Shown here one piece after another: positions 13,594 through 21,094 of a stretch of 32,196 bases of DNA. Position numbers and translations under genes: made by a program. Every line of letters starts with the position of its first letter. Positions within the stretch are counted from its first letter, which is position 1. The DNA lies in assembly GCA_902492275.1 (NCBI GenBank), contig CABUKW010000016.1:1-32196 (forward strand), read 5' to 3'. Under the pieces are notes generated by a model. It had not been told where the DNA came from and did not search any database. It was given only the letters and a program-made list of their open reading frames with translations. The stretch is from an uncultured Peptococcaceae bacterium (lineage in GTDB: Bacteria > Bacillota > Peptococcia > Peptococcales > Peptococcaceae).

Positions 13594-14763
13594 ATGAAAA
13601 AATCATGTAAATTAGTAACAATCGTATGCTTGGTGATGATGCTTTGTTTGTTAGGCAGTGCGGCTGCTTTTGCCGCCGATTTTACCGATGTGTCGGAAAC
13701 CGCCTGGTATGCCGGTTCCGTGGATCGGATTGTGGACGCCGGACTTATGGGCGGCGTGAGTCAGGATTCCTTTGCGCCTGATATGACCATGAGCCGCGCT
13801 ATGCTGGCCAATGTATTGTATCGTCATGCAGGAAGTCCGGCAGTATCCGGTACAGATGATTTCACAGACACCGATGCAGATGCCTGGTACAGTCATGCTG
13901 TGTTATGGGCTGCGCAGGAAGCTGTAATCGGCGGCTATGGCGACGGCCGCTTCGGCACCAATGACGACGTATCCCGGGAACAAATCGTTGCCATGCTGTG
14001 GCGCGACGCAGGGCGTCCGGCGGTCAGCGGGACAGCCACCTTCAGCGATGCGGCGCAGGTTTCTGACTTTGCGCAGACTGCTGTGGTTTGGGCGCAGCAG
14101 AACGGAATTGTCAGCGGACGCGGCGATAATCAGCTTGTACCCAAGGCCAGCGCTACCCGCGCAGAAGTAGCCGCTATGCTGTGCAGCTATCTGGAAACAG
14201 AGCATGGGGACAATCTCAATACAGAACAAGAACCGGCGGTAACACCGCAGCCGGAAGAACCTGAAACAGAAGCTGCAGCAGGGAAAACGCTGGTGGTTTA
14301 TTACTCGGCCACAGGCAGCACAGAGGCGGTAGCTAATGTGATTGCGGAAGCAACAGAGGCTGATATCTTTGAGCTGGTGCCTGCAGAGCCTTACACCAGC
14401 GCCGATTTGAACTGGAACGATGAAAACAGTCGGGTGGTGCGTGAGCATGACAATGTAAGTTCCCGCGATGTAGCGCTTACAGCAACGACAGTTGACGGCT
14501 GGGATGAATACGATACCGTATTTATCGGCTATCCCATCTGGTGGGGCATTGCCGCCTGGCCGGTAGATGGATTTGTAGAAGCCAACGATTTCACAGGAAA
14601 AACGGTAATTCCGTTCTGCACCTCCGCCAGCTCCGGTCTGGGAGAAAGCGGCGAACTGCTGGCCCAGTTGGCGGGCACAGGCAACTGGCTTGCCGGTGAA
14701 AGATTTTCTTCCGGCGCTTCTGCCGAAACAGTGCAGGCTTGGGCAGCCGGCTTGGGGTTATAG
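13594..14763 (+). CDS. Surface protein: three SLH domains fused to a flavodoxin domain
   Basis: 389 residues. A Sec signal peptide (about 1-27) is followed by three SLH repeats at about 28-80, 88-140 and 146-200, each with the FTD or FSD start and the W/A-rich helix (DVSETAWYAGSVDRIVDAGL; DADAWYSHAVLWAAQE; ATRAEVAAML). SLH repeats anchor proteins to secondary cell-wall polymer. A Pro/Glu-rich linker (about 205-228) leads to a flavodoxin domain (about 230-389) with the FMN loop YYSATGSTEAVA. The fusion is unusual. I chose the ATG at 13594, preceded by AAAGGAG; an in-frame TTG lies 3 bases earlier. Its own promoter is at 13461-13489. It probably exposes an electron carrier at the cell surface; substrate and partner are unknown. 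Confidence 0.88.
   Translation: MKKSCKLVTIVCLVMMLCLLGSAAAFAADFTDVSETAWYAGSVDRIVDAGLMGGVSQDSFAPDMTMSRAMLANVLYRHAGSPAVSGTDDFTDTDADAWYSHAVLWAAQEAVIGGYGDGRFGTNDDVSREQIVAMLWRDAGRPAVSGTATFSDAAQVSDFAQTAVVWAQQNGIVSGRGDNQLVPKASATRAEVAAMLCSYLETEHGDNLNTEQEPAVTPQPEEPETEAAAGKTLVVYYSATGSTEAVANVIAEATEADIFELVPAEPYTSADLNWNDENSRVVREHDNVSSRDVALTATTVDGWDEYDTVFIGYPIWWGIAAWPVDGFVEANDFTGKTVIPFCTSASSGLGESGELLAQLAGTGNWLAGERFSSGASAETVQAWAAGLGL
14278..14763 (+). repeat. Direct repeat copy B (flavodoxin domain)
   Basis: The partner of 12879-13364, forming the C-terminal domain of the SLH fusion. The copies differ mostly in scattered silent bases, so the duplication or gene conversion is recent. Confidence 0.9.
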
Positions 14764-14787
14764 GAACAGGCAGTGCTGATGACAAGA

Positions 14788-14833
14788 ACAAAGAACCGCA
14801 GTTGCGTTTTTGTGCGTAACTGCGGTTCTTTGT
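14788..14833 (+). terminator. Terminator after the SLH-flavodoxin gene
   Basis: A 16-bp stem ACAAAGAACCGCAGTT/AACTGCGGTTCTTTGT (14788-14803 and 14818-14833) with a 14-base loop. The T-tract is weak (TTCTTTGT inside the stem). It lies between two convergent genes. Confidence 0.75.
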
Positions 14834-14911
14834 ATGATTGAGAAGTCTGTGTTTACAAACCGTTTTATCGGAAACGGCAAAAAACGCAAACCACAAAGCT
14901 ATGACCAAAAC

Positions 14912-15595
14912 TCACATCCCCACAAGCCCCTTTATTGCAAACCAGATAGCCGGTACCAGCAGAGAAGGCAGCATGTTCAGGGTTTTGCAGTCCTTCAAGC
15001 CCAAAATGCCGATACCGGAGCTGGCAATCAGGACGCCGCCGATGATGGAGATTTCGGTCAAAAGCTCCGGCGAGAGAAAGGCGGCTAGAAATCCGGCGCC
15101 TACGTAGATAGCGCCCTGCCAAACAAACAGCACCACGGCGGCCAAGGCAATGCCGATGCCGTAGGTGGAGGCCAGCACCATAGAGGTGACAAAGTCTAGC
15201 GTGGCGTTGGTGAGCAGATAGGTATGGTCGCCGTATAGCGCGCTCTGGATAGGCCCCAGGATGGATAAGGTGCCGATGCAGAACAGCAAAATGGCGGTGG
15301 ACAGCCCTTGCCCCAGCTGAGAAGAAGCAAAACGGCCCGTCAGCTTTTGAAATCGCCCGTCAATGTCCAGTATGGTGCCTGCTAAGCTGCCGGCGGCTAA
15401 GCTGATGATAAACAGCACCGGATACTGGCTGTTGGGCATATTGCTGACAACGGCGTTGATGCCCAGCGCTGCGGCGGCTAAGCCCATGGCAGTAAACAGC
15501 GCACCCTGATATTCTTCCTTGATGCCCTTGCGCACCACGCTGCCAATCAGACTGCCGGTGAGGATGGTGATAGTGTTGACAATGGTTCCTAACAT
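14912..15595 (-). CDS. DUF554-family integral membrane protein
   Basis: 227 residues, almost all hydrophobic, about 6-7 membrane helices. It opens with MLGTIVNTITILTGSLIGSV, the typical start of the DUF554 (YdfK/YqgA-like) family, followed by the small-residue-rich repeats AAAALGINAVV and LAAGSLAGTILDID. The family is conserved but its function is unknown; a channel or transporter role has been suggested from topology only. AAAGGAG lies 9 bases before the ATG. A TATAAT on the minus strand at 15647-15652 may be its -10 box, with a poor -35 (TTGCCC). It stands alone and converges on the SLH-flavodoxin gene. The 183-base gap to folC has no gene. Confidence 0.88.
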   Translation of the reverse strand: MLGTIVNTITILTGSLIGSVVRKGIKEEYQGALFTAMGLAAAALGINAVVSNMPNSQYPVLFIISLAAGSLAGTILDIDGRFQKLTGRFASSQLGQGLSTAILLFCIGTLSILGPIQSALYGDHTYLLTNATLDFVTSMVLASTYGIGIALAAVVLFVWQGAIYVGAGFLAAFLSPELLTEISIIGGVLIASSGIGILGLKDCKTLNMLPSLLVPAIWFAIKGLVGM

Positions 15596-15778
15596 GATGA
15601 AAAGCTCCTTTGTGTCGAAATGCTTCTATTCGCTGATAGTATGAATATTATAACAAATAAATGTCCTGTTGGGCAACCAAATGACAGGAATTAAGGGTAT
15701 ACAGAAAAATGGGAGCGTGATAAAATAAAAGCTGCAGAATTTTTATAACAGGAGTTTCAGGATAAGGAATGTGGCCCA

Positions 15779-17080
15779 ATGAATTATGAGGAAGCGTTAC
15801 AGTATATCAATCAATTAAACAGCAAAGGAATTGCTTTGGGCTTAGAGCGCATGGAAGCGTTGCTGGAACGGCTGGACAATCCGCAAAAGGGACAGCGGTT
15901 TATCCATGTGGCCGGCACCAACGGCAAAGGCTCGGTGTGCGCCTTTTTGGACAGCGCGCTGCGGGAAGCCGGGCTGCGGGTGGGCCGCTATATCTCGCCT
16001 ACCTTGTACGATTACCGAGAGCGTATTCAAATCAATGGGCAGTATATCAGCAAACAGGCGGTGGCCTCGCTTTTGACCAAAATCCAGCAGGCTTGTGTGC
16101 AGATGGAGCGGCAGGGCTTGGATACGCCTACCGTGTTTGAAGTGGAAACGGCGCTGGCCTTTTTGTATTTCGCCCAGCAGCGCTGCGATTATGTACTGCT
16201 GGAGGTAGGCATGGGCGGGCGGCTGGATTCCACCAATGTGATTACCCAGCCGGTGCTGTCTGTGATAACGCCTATCAGTCTGGATCATACCCGTATGCTG
16301 GGCGATCATCTGGCCGCCATTGCCGCCGAGAAGGGCGGCATCCTCAAGCCCTATTGTCCGGCGGTCATCGGGCCGCAGCAGCCGGAAGCGCAGGCAGTTT
16401 TAGCAGAACGCTGCCAGCAGTGCGGCATTACGCCGCTGCTAGTGGATGGAAGCCAAATACAGAAGCAGCATTGGGACTGGCAGGGGCAGCGGTTTTCCTA
16501 TGGGCGGTGGCCACAGCTTACCATCGGTCTGTTAGGCGATTATCAGCAGATCAATGCAGCTATTGCCATAGAAGCCTTGCAGCTTTTGCAAAAAAAGGAG
16601 TCTGCTTTGACCGACGGGGCGATACAGGCTGGTTTGGTCAAAACCCGCTGGCCCGGCCGGTTTGAAATCATCGGGCAAGCGCCGCTGTTTGTGGTGGACG
16701 GCGCTCATAATCCGGCCGGCGCCCAGGCGTTGGCCCAAACCCTGCAGGCCCATTTTGCCGGTAAGCGTATCTGGCTTTTGCTGGGCGTGTTTCGCGATAA
16801 GGACTATTCGCAGATTGGGGCCATTCTGAGCGGCTGCAGCCAGACGGTTTTCTGCTTTCAGCCCCAGCATGAGCGGGGCTTGGAGGCGGAGCTGCTGGCA
16901 GCGGCGGTAGCGCCTTATTTTCAGCAGGTGCAGGTGGCAGAAAGTGCAGAGCAGGCAGCGCAGCAGGTGCTGCAACGGGCCGACAGGGAAGATGTGATCG
17001 TTTCCTGCGGCTCATTGTCCACCATTCACGCAGTGCAGCAGGCGGTACGGCAGTGGGAGGTGCAGCATGGAGAGAATTGA
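15779..17080 (+). CDS. folC: Bifunctional dihydrofolate / folylpolyglutamate synthase
   Basis: 433 residues, normal for FolC. It adds L-glutamate to dihydropteroate or folates with ATP. Motifs: P-loop HVAGTNGKGS (43-52), the folate-loop segment ISPTLYDYRERI (about 72-83), LLEVGMGGRLDSTNV (omega-like Mg site, about 141-155), LDHTRMLGDHLAAIAAEKGG, and the C-domain VVDGAHNPAG (about 304-313), which marks Mur-ligase-like enzymes. Its stop overlaps the next gene by 14 bases. AAGGA before the ATG is a moderate ribosome binding site. The following genes belong to the same folate pathway. Whether the enzyme does both reactions cannot be told from this sequence. Confidence 0.95.
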   Translation: MNYEEALQYINQLNSKGIALGLERMEALLERLDNPQKGQRFIHVAGTNGKGSVCAFLDSALREAGLRVGRYISPTLYDYRERIQINGQYISKQAVASLLTKIQQACVQMERQGLDTPTVFEVETALAFLYFAQQRCDYVLLEVGMGGRLDSTNVITQPVLSVITPISLDHTRMLGDHLAAIAAEKGGILKPYCPAVIGPQQPEAQAVLAERCQQCGITPLLVDGSQIQKQHWDWQGQRFSYGRWPQLTIGLLGDYQQINAAIAIEALQLLQKKESALTDGAIQAGLVKTRWPGRFEIIGQAPLFVVDGAHNPAGAQALAQTLQAHFAGKRIWLLLGVFRDKDYSQIGAILSGCSQTVFCFQPQHERGLEAELLAAAVAPYFQQVQVAESAEQAAQQVLQRADREDVIVSCGSLSTIHAVQQAVRQWEVQHGEN

Positions 17081-17543
17081 GCGCATTTTGCAGGATGGGC
17101 GGTTTCAATATGGCCTGCAGCGCATTCAGCAGTTAGAGCAGCAGCGTATATTCTGCTGTCATGGTTTGGACCATCTGCTGGATGTAGCCCGCATTGCCTG
17201 GATTATGGTGCTGGAGCAGCAGCAGCCCTTAAAGAAGGATGTGGTGTATGGCGCGGCTCTCTTGCATGATTTGGGCCGTTACCGGCAATATGAGCAGGGC
17301 GTGGCCCATCATCAGGCCAGCGCCGAGCTGGCGGCGGCGATTTTGCCTGACGCTGGCTACAGCGCCGAAGAGACGGCGCAGATAGTGCAGGCCATCGGTC
17401 AGCATGGCGCGCAGCCCCAGCAGGATTTGCTGGCACAAGTGCTGTATCAGGCCGATAAGCTGAGCCGGAACTGCTTTCAGTGTAAAGCGCAGGCCCAATG
17501 TAAATGGCAGCTGGAAAAGCGCAATCGAACTATTTTATACTAA
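17067..17543 (+). CDS. HD-domain phosphohydrolase in the folate gene cluster
   Basis: 158 residues with a compact HD fold: metal ligands H32/H36 (CCHGLDH), H67-D68 (GAALLHDLG), H81/H82 and D130 (QADKLSR). A C-terminal CFQCKAQAQCKW motif could form a thiol or metal site. The start overlaps the end of folC by 14 bases, and folP follows after a 389-base gap. HD proteins of this size are common in clostridial folE-HD-folP-folB-folK clusters, so a job in the pathway is likely: the dephosphorylation of 7,8-dihydroneopterin triphosphate has no other candidate here. This is inference; the substrate is untested. No folE is in the window. Confidence 0.85.
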   Translation: MERIERILQDGRFQYGLQRIQQLEQQRIFCCHGLDHLLDVARIAWIMVLEQQQPLKKDVVYGAALLHDLGRYRQYEQGVAHHQASAELAAAILPDAGYSAEETAQIVQAIGQHGAQPQQDLLAQVLYQADKLSRNCFQCKAQAQCKWQLEKRNRTILY

Positions 17544-17555
17544 ACGGCAGCAGGA

Positions 17556-17661
17556 GTCGGCGAATCACCGACGCCTTGTGCAGCGTATGGTGTAACGGTT
17601 CGTGATACCGTTCACTGTCGTTAGCCATAACAGATGGGTGGGCGATACGCCCCCTTATCGC
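17556..17661 (+). ncRNA. Candidate structured RNA after the HD-domain gene
   Basis: Several compact stems in a row: GTCGG/CCGAC (17556-17560, 17568-17572); an outer TATGG/CCATA (17586-17590, 17625-17629) enclosing AACGGT/ACCGTT (17594-17599, 17607-17612); then GGGCG/CGCCC (17640-17644, 17648-17652) with an alternative GCGAT/ATCGC pairing (17642-17646, 17657-17661). It matches no riboswitch class I recognise. It lies between the HD gene and folP, so it may belong to the 3' end of one transcript or the leader of the next. Confidence 0.35.
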
Positions 17662-17711
17662 TTCTTTATGATGCGTTGGTTTGGATAACTGTTTACAGTT
17701 TGGGATAAAAA

Positions 17712-17727
17712 TGTTTCACGTGAAACA
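17712..17727. other. ParB/Spo0J binding site parS
   Basis: TGTTTCACGTGAAACA is a perfect 16-bp palindrome and fits the Bacillus parS consensus TGTTNCACGTGAAACA. It is flanked by A-runs and T-runs, so the transcript could also fold into a stem AAAAATGTTT/AAACATTTTT with a CACGTG loop. It is non-coding here, which suits a chromosome-segregation site. Confidence 0.8.
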
Positions 17728-17764
17728 TTTTTTTACTCTGATTTTCTTCTTTTTTCGGCGTATT

Positions 17765-17802
17765 CTGTATTTTGCGCTCTAACAGGGGGGTACAAAATAC
17801 AG
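17765..17802 (+). promoter_or_regulatory. Structured leader element upstream of folP
   Basis: CTGTATTTTG (17765-17774) and CAAAATACAG (17793-17802) form a perfect 10-bp stem with an 18-base loop that holds six G. A weaker outer pairing GGC/GCC may extend it. It lies 130 bases before the folP start, in the 389-base gap after the HD gene. No known THF riboswitch pattern is seen. No gene is supported in that gap. Confidence 0.4.
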
Positions 17803-17932
17803 CCAAAATGCCGGTTTTCTGCTCAACCAATAGGCTTTCCGAGAATTTACAATGATATGGGCAAACAAGCCTGCTAGGCCCGCAAAAATAGAACCGATCA
17901 CTTGAAAAAAACAGAACAGGAGTGTGGACAAC

Positions 17933-18760
17933 ATGCAGCAGACGATGAAAATTGGCAACCGCCTTTTTGATTTACAACAGCACACCTATATTATGGCCAT
18001 TTTGAATATGACGCCCGATTCCTTTTCGGACGGCGGCAGCTACCCCACCTTAGATGATGCGCTGTATCGGGTAGAACAAATGCTGGCGGAGGGGGCTAAT
18101 ATCATCGATATCGGCGGAGAATCGACCCGCCCCGGGCACACAGCCATCAGCGACGAGGAAGAAATCAGCCGGGTGGCGCCGGTGATTGAAGCGGTGACCA
18201 GGCGGTTTGATGTGCCGGTATCCATCGACAGCTATAAAGCGCCGGTGGTGAAAGCGGCGTTAGCCAGCGGGGCCCATCTGGTCAACGATATTTGGGGCCT
18301 GCAGCATGATGCAGAACTGGCTGCTGTCATTGCTCAGGCAGGGGCCACTTGCTGTCTGATGCATAACAAACACAATACCCAGTATGCCAATCTTCTTCTG
18401 GAATGCCTGGAAAGTTTGCGCCACAGCGCCGAAACTGCTGTAGCTGCCGGTGTGCCCAAAGAAAATATCATACTGGATCCAGGCATCGGCTTTGGCAAAA
18501 CCTGTGAGCAAAACCTGTATTTGATGCAGCAGCTGCCGCAATTTAACTTGCTGGGCTATCCCATGCTGTTGGGAACCTCCCGTAAGTCCATGATTGGCTT
18601 AACCTTAGACTTGCCGGTGGACCAGCGGGTAGAAGGCACTTTAGTGACTACTGTGCTGGCGGTGCTGGCTGGTTGGAATTTTGTGCGGGTACACGATGTA
18701 AAAGAAAATTATCGGGCCATTAAAATGGCAGAGGCTATTTGCCATTGTAAGCCGATGTAG
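17933..18760 (+). CDS. folP: Dihydropteroate synthase
   Basis: 275 residues; condenses pABA with dihydropterin pyrophosphate. A TIM-barrel with all family landmarks: MAILNMTPDSFSDGG (the pterin-phosphate and Mg loop), NIIDIGGESTRPG (loop 2 with the RPG), VSIDSYKAPVV, LVNDIWGL, LDPGIGFGKT, LLGTSRKSMIG (the sulfonamide-contact Arg-Lys region) and a C-terminal VRVHDV. I chose the ATG at 17933, with CAGGAG 10 bases upstream; the in-frame GTG at 17924 sits on that site. The stop codon lies against the ribosome binding site of folB-folK. The long upstream gap with a structured leader hints at separate regulation. Confidence 0.95.
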   Translation: MQQTMKIGNRLFDLQQHTYIMAILNMTPDSFSDGGSYPTLDDALYRVEQMLAEGANIIDIGGESTRPGHTAISDEEEISRVAPVIEAVTRRFDVPVSIDSYKAPVVKAALASGAHLVNDIWGLQHDAELAAVIAQAGATCCLMHNKHNTQYANLLLECLESLRHSAETAVAAGVPKENIILDPGIGFGKTCEQNLYLMQQLPQFNLLGYPMLLGTSRKSMIGLTLDLPVDQRVEGTLVTTVLAVLAGWNFVRVHDVKENYRAIKMAEAICHCKPM

Positions 18761-18771
18761 GAGGGCCTTGT

Positions 18772-19590
18772 ATGGATAAAATTTGTATCGAAAATTTGGA
18801 GATTTACGCCCGACACGGCGTTTATCCGGAAGAAAATAAATTGGGCCAGAAATTTTTAATCTGCGCCCAATTGGAAGTAGATGCCGGCAAAGCGGCCCAG
18901 CAGGATGATTTGAGCCAGTCCGTCAATTACGGCGAGGTGTGCTACTATCTCAAAGAACTGATGGAGCGGCATACCTTCCGGTTAATTGAGACGGTGGCCG
19001 ATGTGCTGGCCCGGGAGATTTTGCTGAAATTTCCGTTGGTGCAGCGCATTGCATTAGAGGTGAAAAAGCCCAACGCGCCAATTTCGCTGCCTTTTGCCTA
19101 TGTGTCGGTGGCAGTGGAACGGCAGTGGCATACGGTGTATGTAGGCATCGGCAGCAATTTGGGCAATCGGGAGGGTTATATCCGTCAGGCGATGCTGCTT
19201 TTGAAAGAACAACGGGACTGCCAGATTACCAAGGGCTCCAGTCTGTTTGTGACAGCGCCTTATGGCTATACCGACCAGCCCGAGTTTCTCAATGGCTGTT
19301 TACAGGTCAAAACGCTGCAAAGTCCAGAGCAATTTCTGGATACCTTGCACGCCATCGAGCTGCAACTGGGGCGGGAGCGGAAAGTTCATTGGGGCCCCCG
19401 CACCGTCGACTTGGACATCCTGCTGTATGATGATTTGGTGCTGGATACCGAGCAGCTCACCATTCCCCATGCCGACTTGCAAAACCGTATGTTTGTGTTA
19501 AAGCCCCTGGATGAGATTGCTGGTTTTGTGCGCCATCCGCTGTTGGGCAAAACCATACATCAGTTATGCGAAGCCTTGGAAAATCAATAG
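18772..19590 (+). CDS. folBK: FolB-FolK fusion: dihydroneopterin aldolase and HPPK
   Basis: 272 residues. The FolB domain (about 1-117) shows ENLEIYARHGVYPEENKLGQ, VNYGEV and LIETVADVLAREIL, the dihydroneopterin aldolase fold. The FolK domain (about 119-272) shows YVGIGSNLGNR, the HPPK motif GPRTVDLDILLYDD, and IPHADLQNRMFVLKPLDEIA. HPPK pyrophosphorylates the aldolase product, so fusing the two joins consecutive steps before FolP. Such fusions are known in Clostridia. GTAGGAGG overlaps the folP stop, 11 bases upstream, so the two are translated from one transcript. A strong terminator follows. Confidence 0.95.
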   Translation: MDKICIENLEIYARHGVYPEENKLGQKFLICAQLEVDAGKAAQQDDLSQSVNYGEVCYYLKELMERHTFRLIETVADVLAREILLKFPLVQRIALEVKKPNAPISLPFAYVSVAVERQWHTVYVGIGSNLGNREGYIRQAMLLLKEQRDCQITKGSSLFVTAPYGYTDQPEFLNGCLQVKTLQSPEQFLDTLHAIELQLGRERKVHWGPRTVDLDILLYDDLVLDTEQLTIPHADLQNRMFVLKPLDEIAGFVRHPLLGKTIHQLCEALENQ

Positions 19591-19598
19591 AATAGAGC

Positions 19599-19640
19599 AA
19601 AAACGCTGTGTAGGAGGGCTCCTATACGGCGTTTTTATTT
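19599..19640 (+). terminator. Terminator of the folate operon
   Basis: A long stem AAAAACGCTGTGTAGGAG against CTCCTATACGGCGTTTTT (two G-U pairs), followed by ATTTT. It begins 9 bases after the folB-folK stop. Confidence 0.92.
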
Positions 19641-19740
19641 TAAGGCCCCTTGGTGCTGTTTGTCCCAGTTGTTGGAGATTGAACGTGGAATGGAGGAGTA
19701 TGTTGTATACTGATACTGTTAAAAAAGTAAAAACTGGATA

Positions 19741-19769
19741 TTGATTAGGAGTCAACTTCTCTTTATACT
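19741..19769 (+). promoter_or_regulatory. Promoter of the SHMT-like / antiporter operon
   Basis: TTGATT (19741-19746), 17 bases, TATACT (19764-19769). The ATG of the next gene is 27 bases after the -10 box. Confidence 0.65.
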
Positions 19770-19795
19770 AGAAAAATACTTGGGAGGGAAGAGAC

Positions 19796-21094
19796 ATGGA
19801 TTGTTTTACAGAGCCGATGGAACGTATCCGGCAGTTTGATCCAGAAATGGCGGCGTTGGCCGAAGCAGAATATCAACGGCAGTTGCATACGCTATGTTTG
19901 ATTGTTTCGGAAAATTATACGTCGCCTTATGCGTCAGCACTGGAAGGCAGTATTTTGGCCAATAAAAATGCCCATGGTTATCCAGATAGTCGGGAGGTAG
20001 GCGGCTGTGAGGTGGTCAATGCCATTGAGCGCTTGGCGGCGCGGCGAATTCAGCAGGTGTTTGGCTGTGAGCATGTAAACCTGCAATCAATGAGCGCTTC
20101 TATTGCCAATATCGCAGTGCTGCAGGCGCTGCTAAAGCCCGGCGATACGATTTTATCGTTGGGTACCGATTTAGGCGGTCATTTGAGCCACGGTGCCGCC
20201 GATAATCTTTCGGGTATGCAATATCGGATTGTCCAGTATGGTTTCCGACGGGATACGGAACAAATTGACATGGAACAGGTGGAGCAGTTGGCGCTGCAAT
20301 ATCGGCCCCAACTAATTATTTGTGGTCCGGGTGCTTATCCGCGTGTGGTGCCTTACCGCCGGTTTGCTGATATTGCGCAGCGTGTGGGCGCCTATTTATT
20401 GGTGGATATCGCCCATCCGGCTGGACTGATTGCTGCTGGCTTGCTGGAAAATCCGGTGCCCTATGCCGATGTGGTGACGACAACTACCCATAAAACCTGG
20501 CGTGGGCCTAGAGGCTGTGGTGTGATTTTGTGTAAACAGACGCTGGCGGAGAAAATTGACAAAGCAGTATCGCCGGGCATACAGGGCAGCCCTAAAATGG
20601 ATATGATTGCTGCGCGGGCGGTGCTGGCCAAGGAGTGCATGAGTAAAGAGTTTCGCGCTTATCAGCAATGTGTGCTGGAGAATGCACAGGTTTTGGCAGA
20701 TGCTTTGCAGCAGTGTGGTTTTCGTCTGGTGACAGGCGGCACTGATACCCACTTAATTTTGGTGGATGTGCGCAGCCATATTGCCAGTGGAAGGGAGGCT
20801 GACGCAGTGTTGTCGTCAGTGGGAATCGTGGTGAATAAAGAGCCGCTGCCCTTTGATCCGCAGCCCCATGATGTGACCAGCGGAATTCGCATTGGTACGC
20901 CTGCATTGACGACTCGCGGTTTCAAAGCAGAGCAGTTTCAGCAAATTGCCTGTTGGATGTCTGATGCATTGCATAATGCCCATGACCCAGCAAAGCTGCA
21001 GCAGATTGAGAAACAGGTGACGGCTATGGCCAAACAATATCCTTTATTTGCAGAAGAATGGATTCCAACAGAAGGACGTGTGAACAGAATATGA
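19796..21094 (+). CDS. Divergent serine hydroxymethyltransferase-like PLP enzyme
   Basis: 432 residues, fold type I PLP enzyme along its full length. Kept: SEN (38-40), VDIAHPAGL (D204, H207), TTTHKTWRGPRG with the PLP lysine K233, and the carboxylate-binding Arg in SGIRIGTPALTTRGF. Lost: the YY of the canonical YPGKRYYGGCE is E67-V68, and the HSG of QPHSG, whose His stacks on PLP, is M99-S-A. These positions are needed for THF-dependent serine chemistry, so a canonical GlyA role is doubtful. Alternatives are a beta-hydroxy amino acid aldolase or a related activity. GGGAGGGAAGAG precedes the ATG. It overlaps the antiporter gene by ATGA; the housekeeping glyA is probably elsewhere. Confidence 0.85.
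   Translation: MDCFTEPMERIRQFDPEMAALAEAEYQRQLHTLCLIVSENYTSPYASALEGSILANKNAHGYPDSREVGGCEVVNAIERLAARRIQQVFGCEHVNLQSMSASIANIAVLQALLKPGDTILSLGTDLGGHLSHGAADNLSGMQYRIVQYGFRRDTEQIDMEQVEQLALQYRPQLIICGPGAYPRVVPYRRFADIAQRVGAYLLVDIAHPAGLIAAGLLENPVPYADVVTTTTHKTWRGPRGCGVILCKQTLAEKIDKAVSPGIQGSPKMDMIAARAVLAKECMSKEFRAYQQCVLENAQVLADALQQCGFRLVTGGTDTHLILVDVRSHIASGREADAVLSSVGIVVNKEPLPFDPQPHDVTSGIRIGTPALTTRGFKAEQFQQIACWMSDALHNAHDPAKLQQIEKQVTAMAKQYPLFAEEWIPTEGRVNRI

Noticed and set aside
17544..17932. THF riboswitch upstream of folP
   Set aside because: The conserved GGAUGUC and the closing GAAUCAUUGCAUCC parts are not present; only a short look-alike (GGCGAATCACCG) was seen.
17779..17985. Minus-strand 68-residue frame with a hydrophobic, Cys-rich sequence
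   Set aside because: It overlaps the folP start, has no clear ribosome binding site, and the region shows leader-like structure instead.
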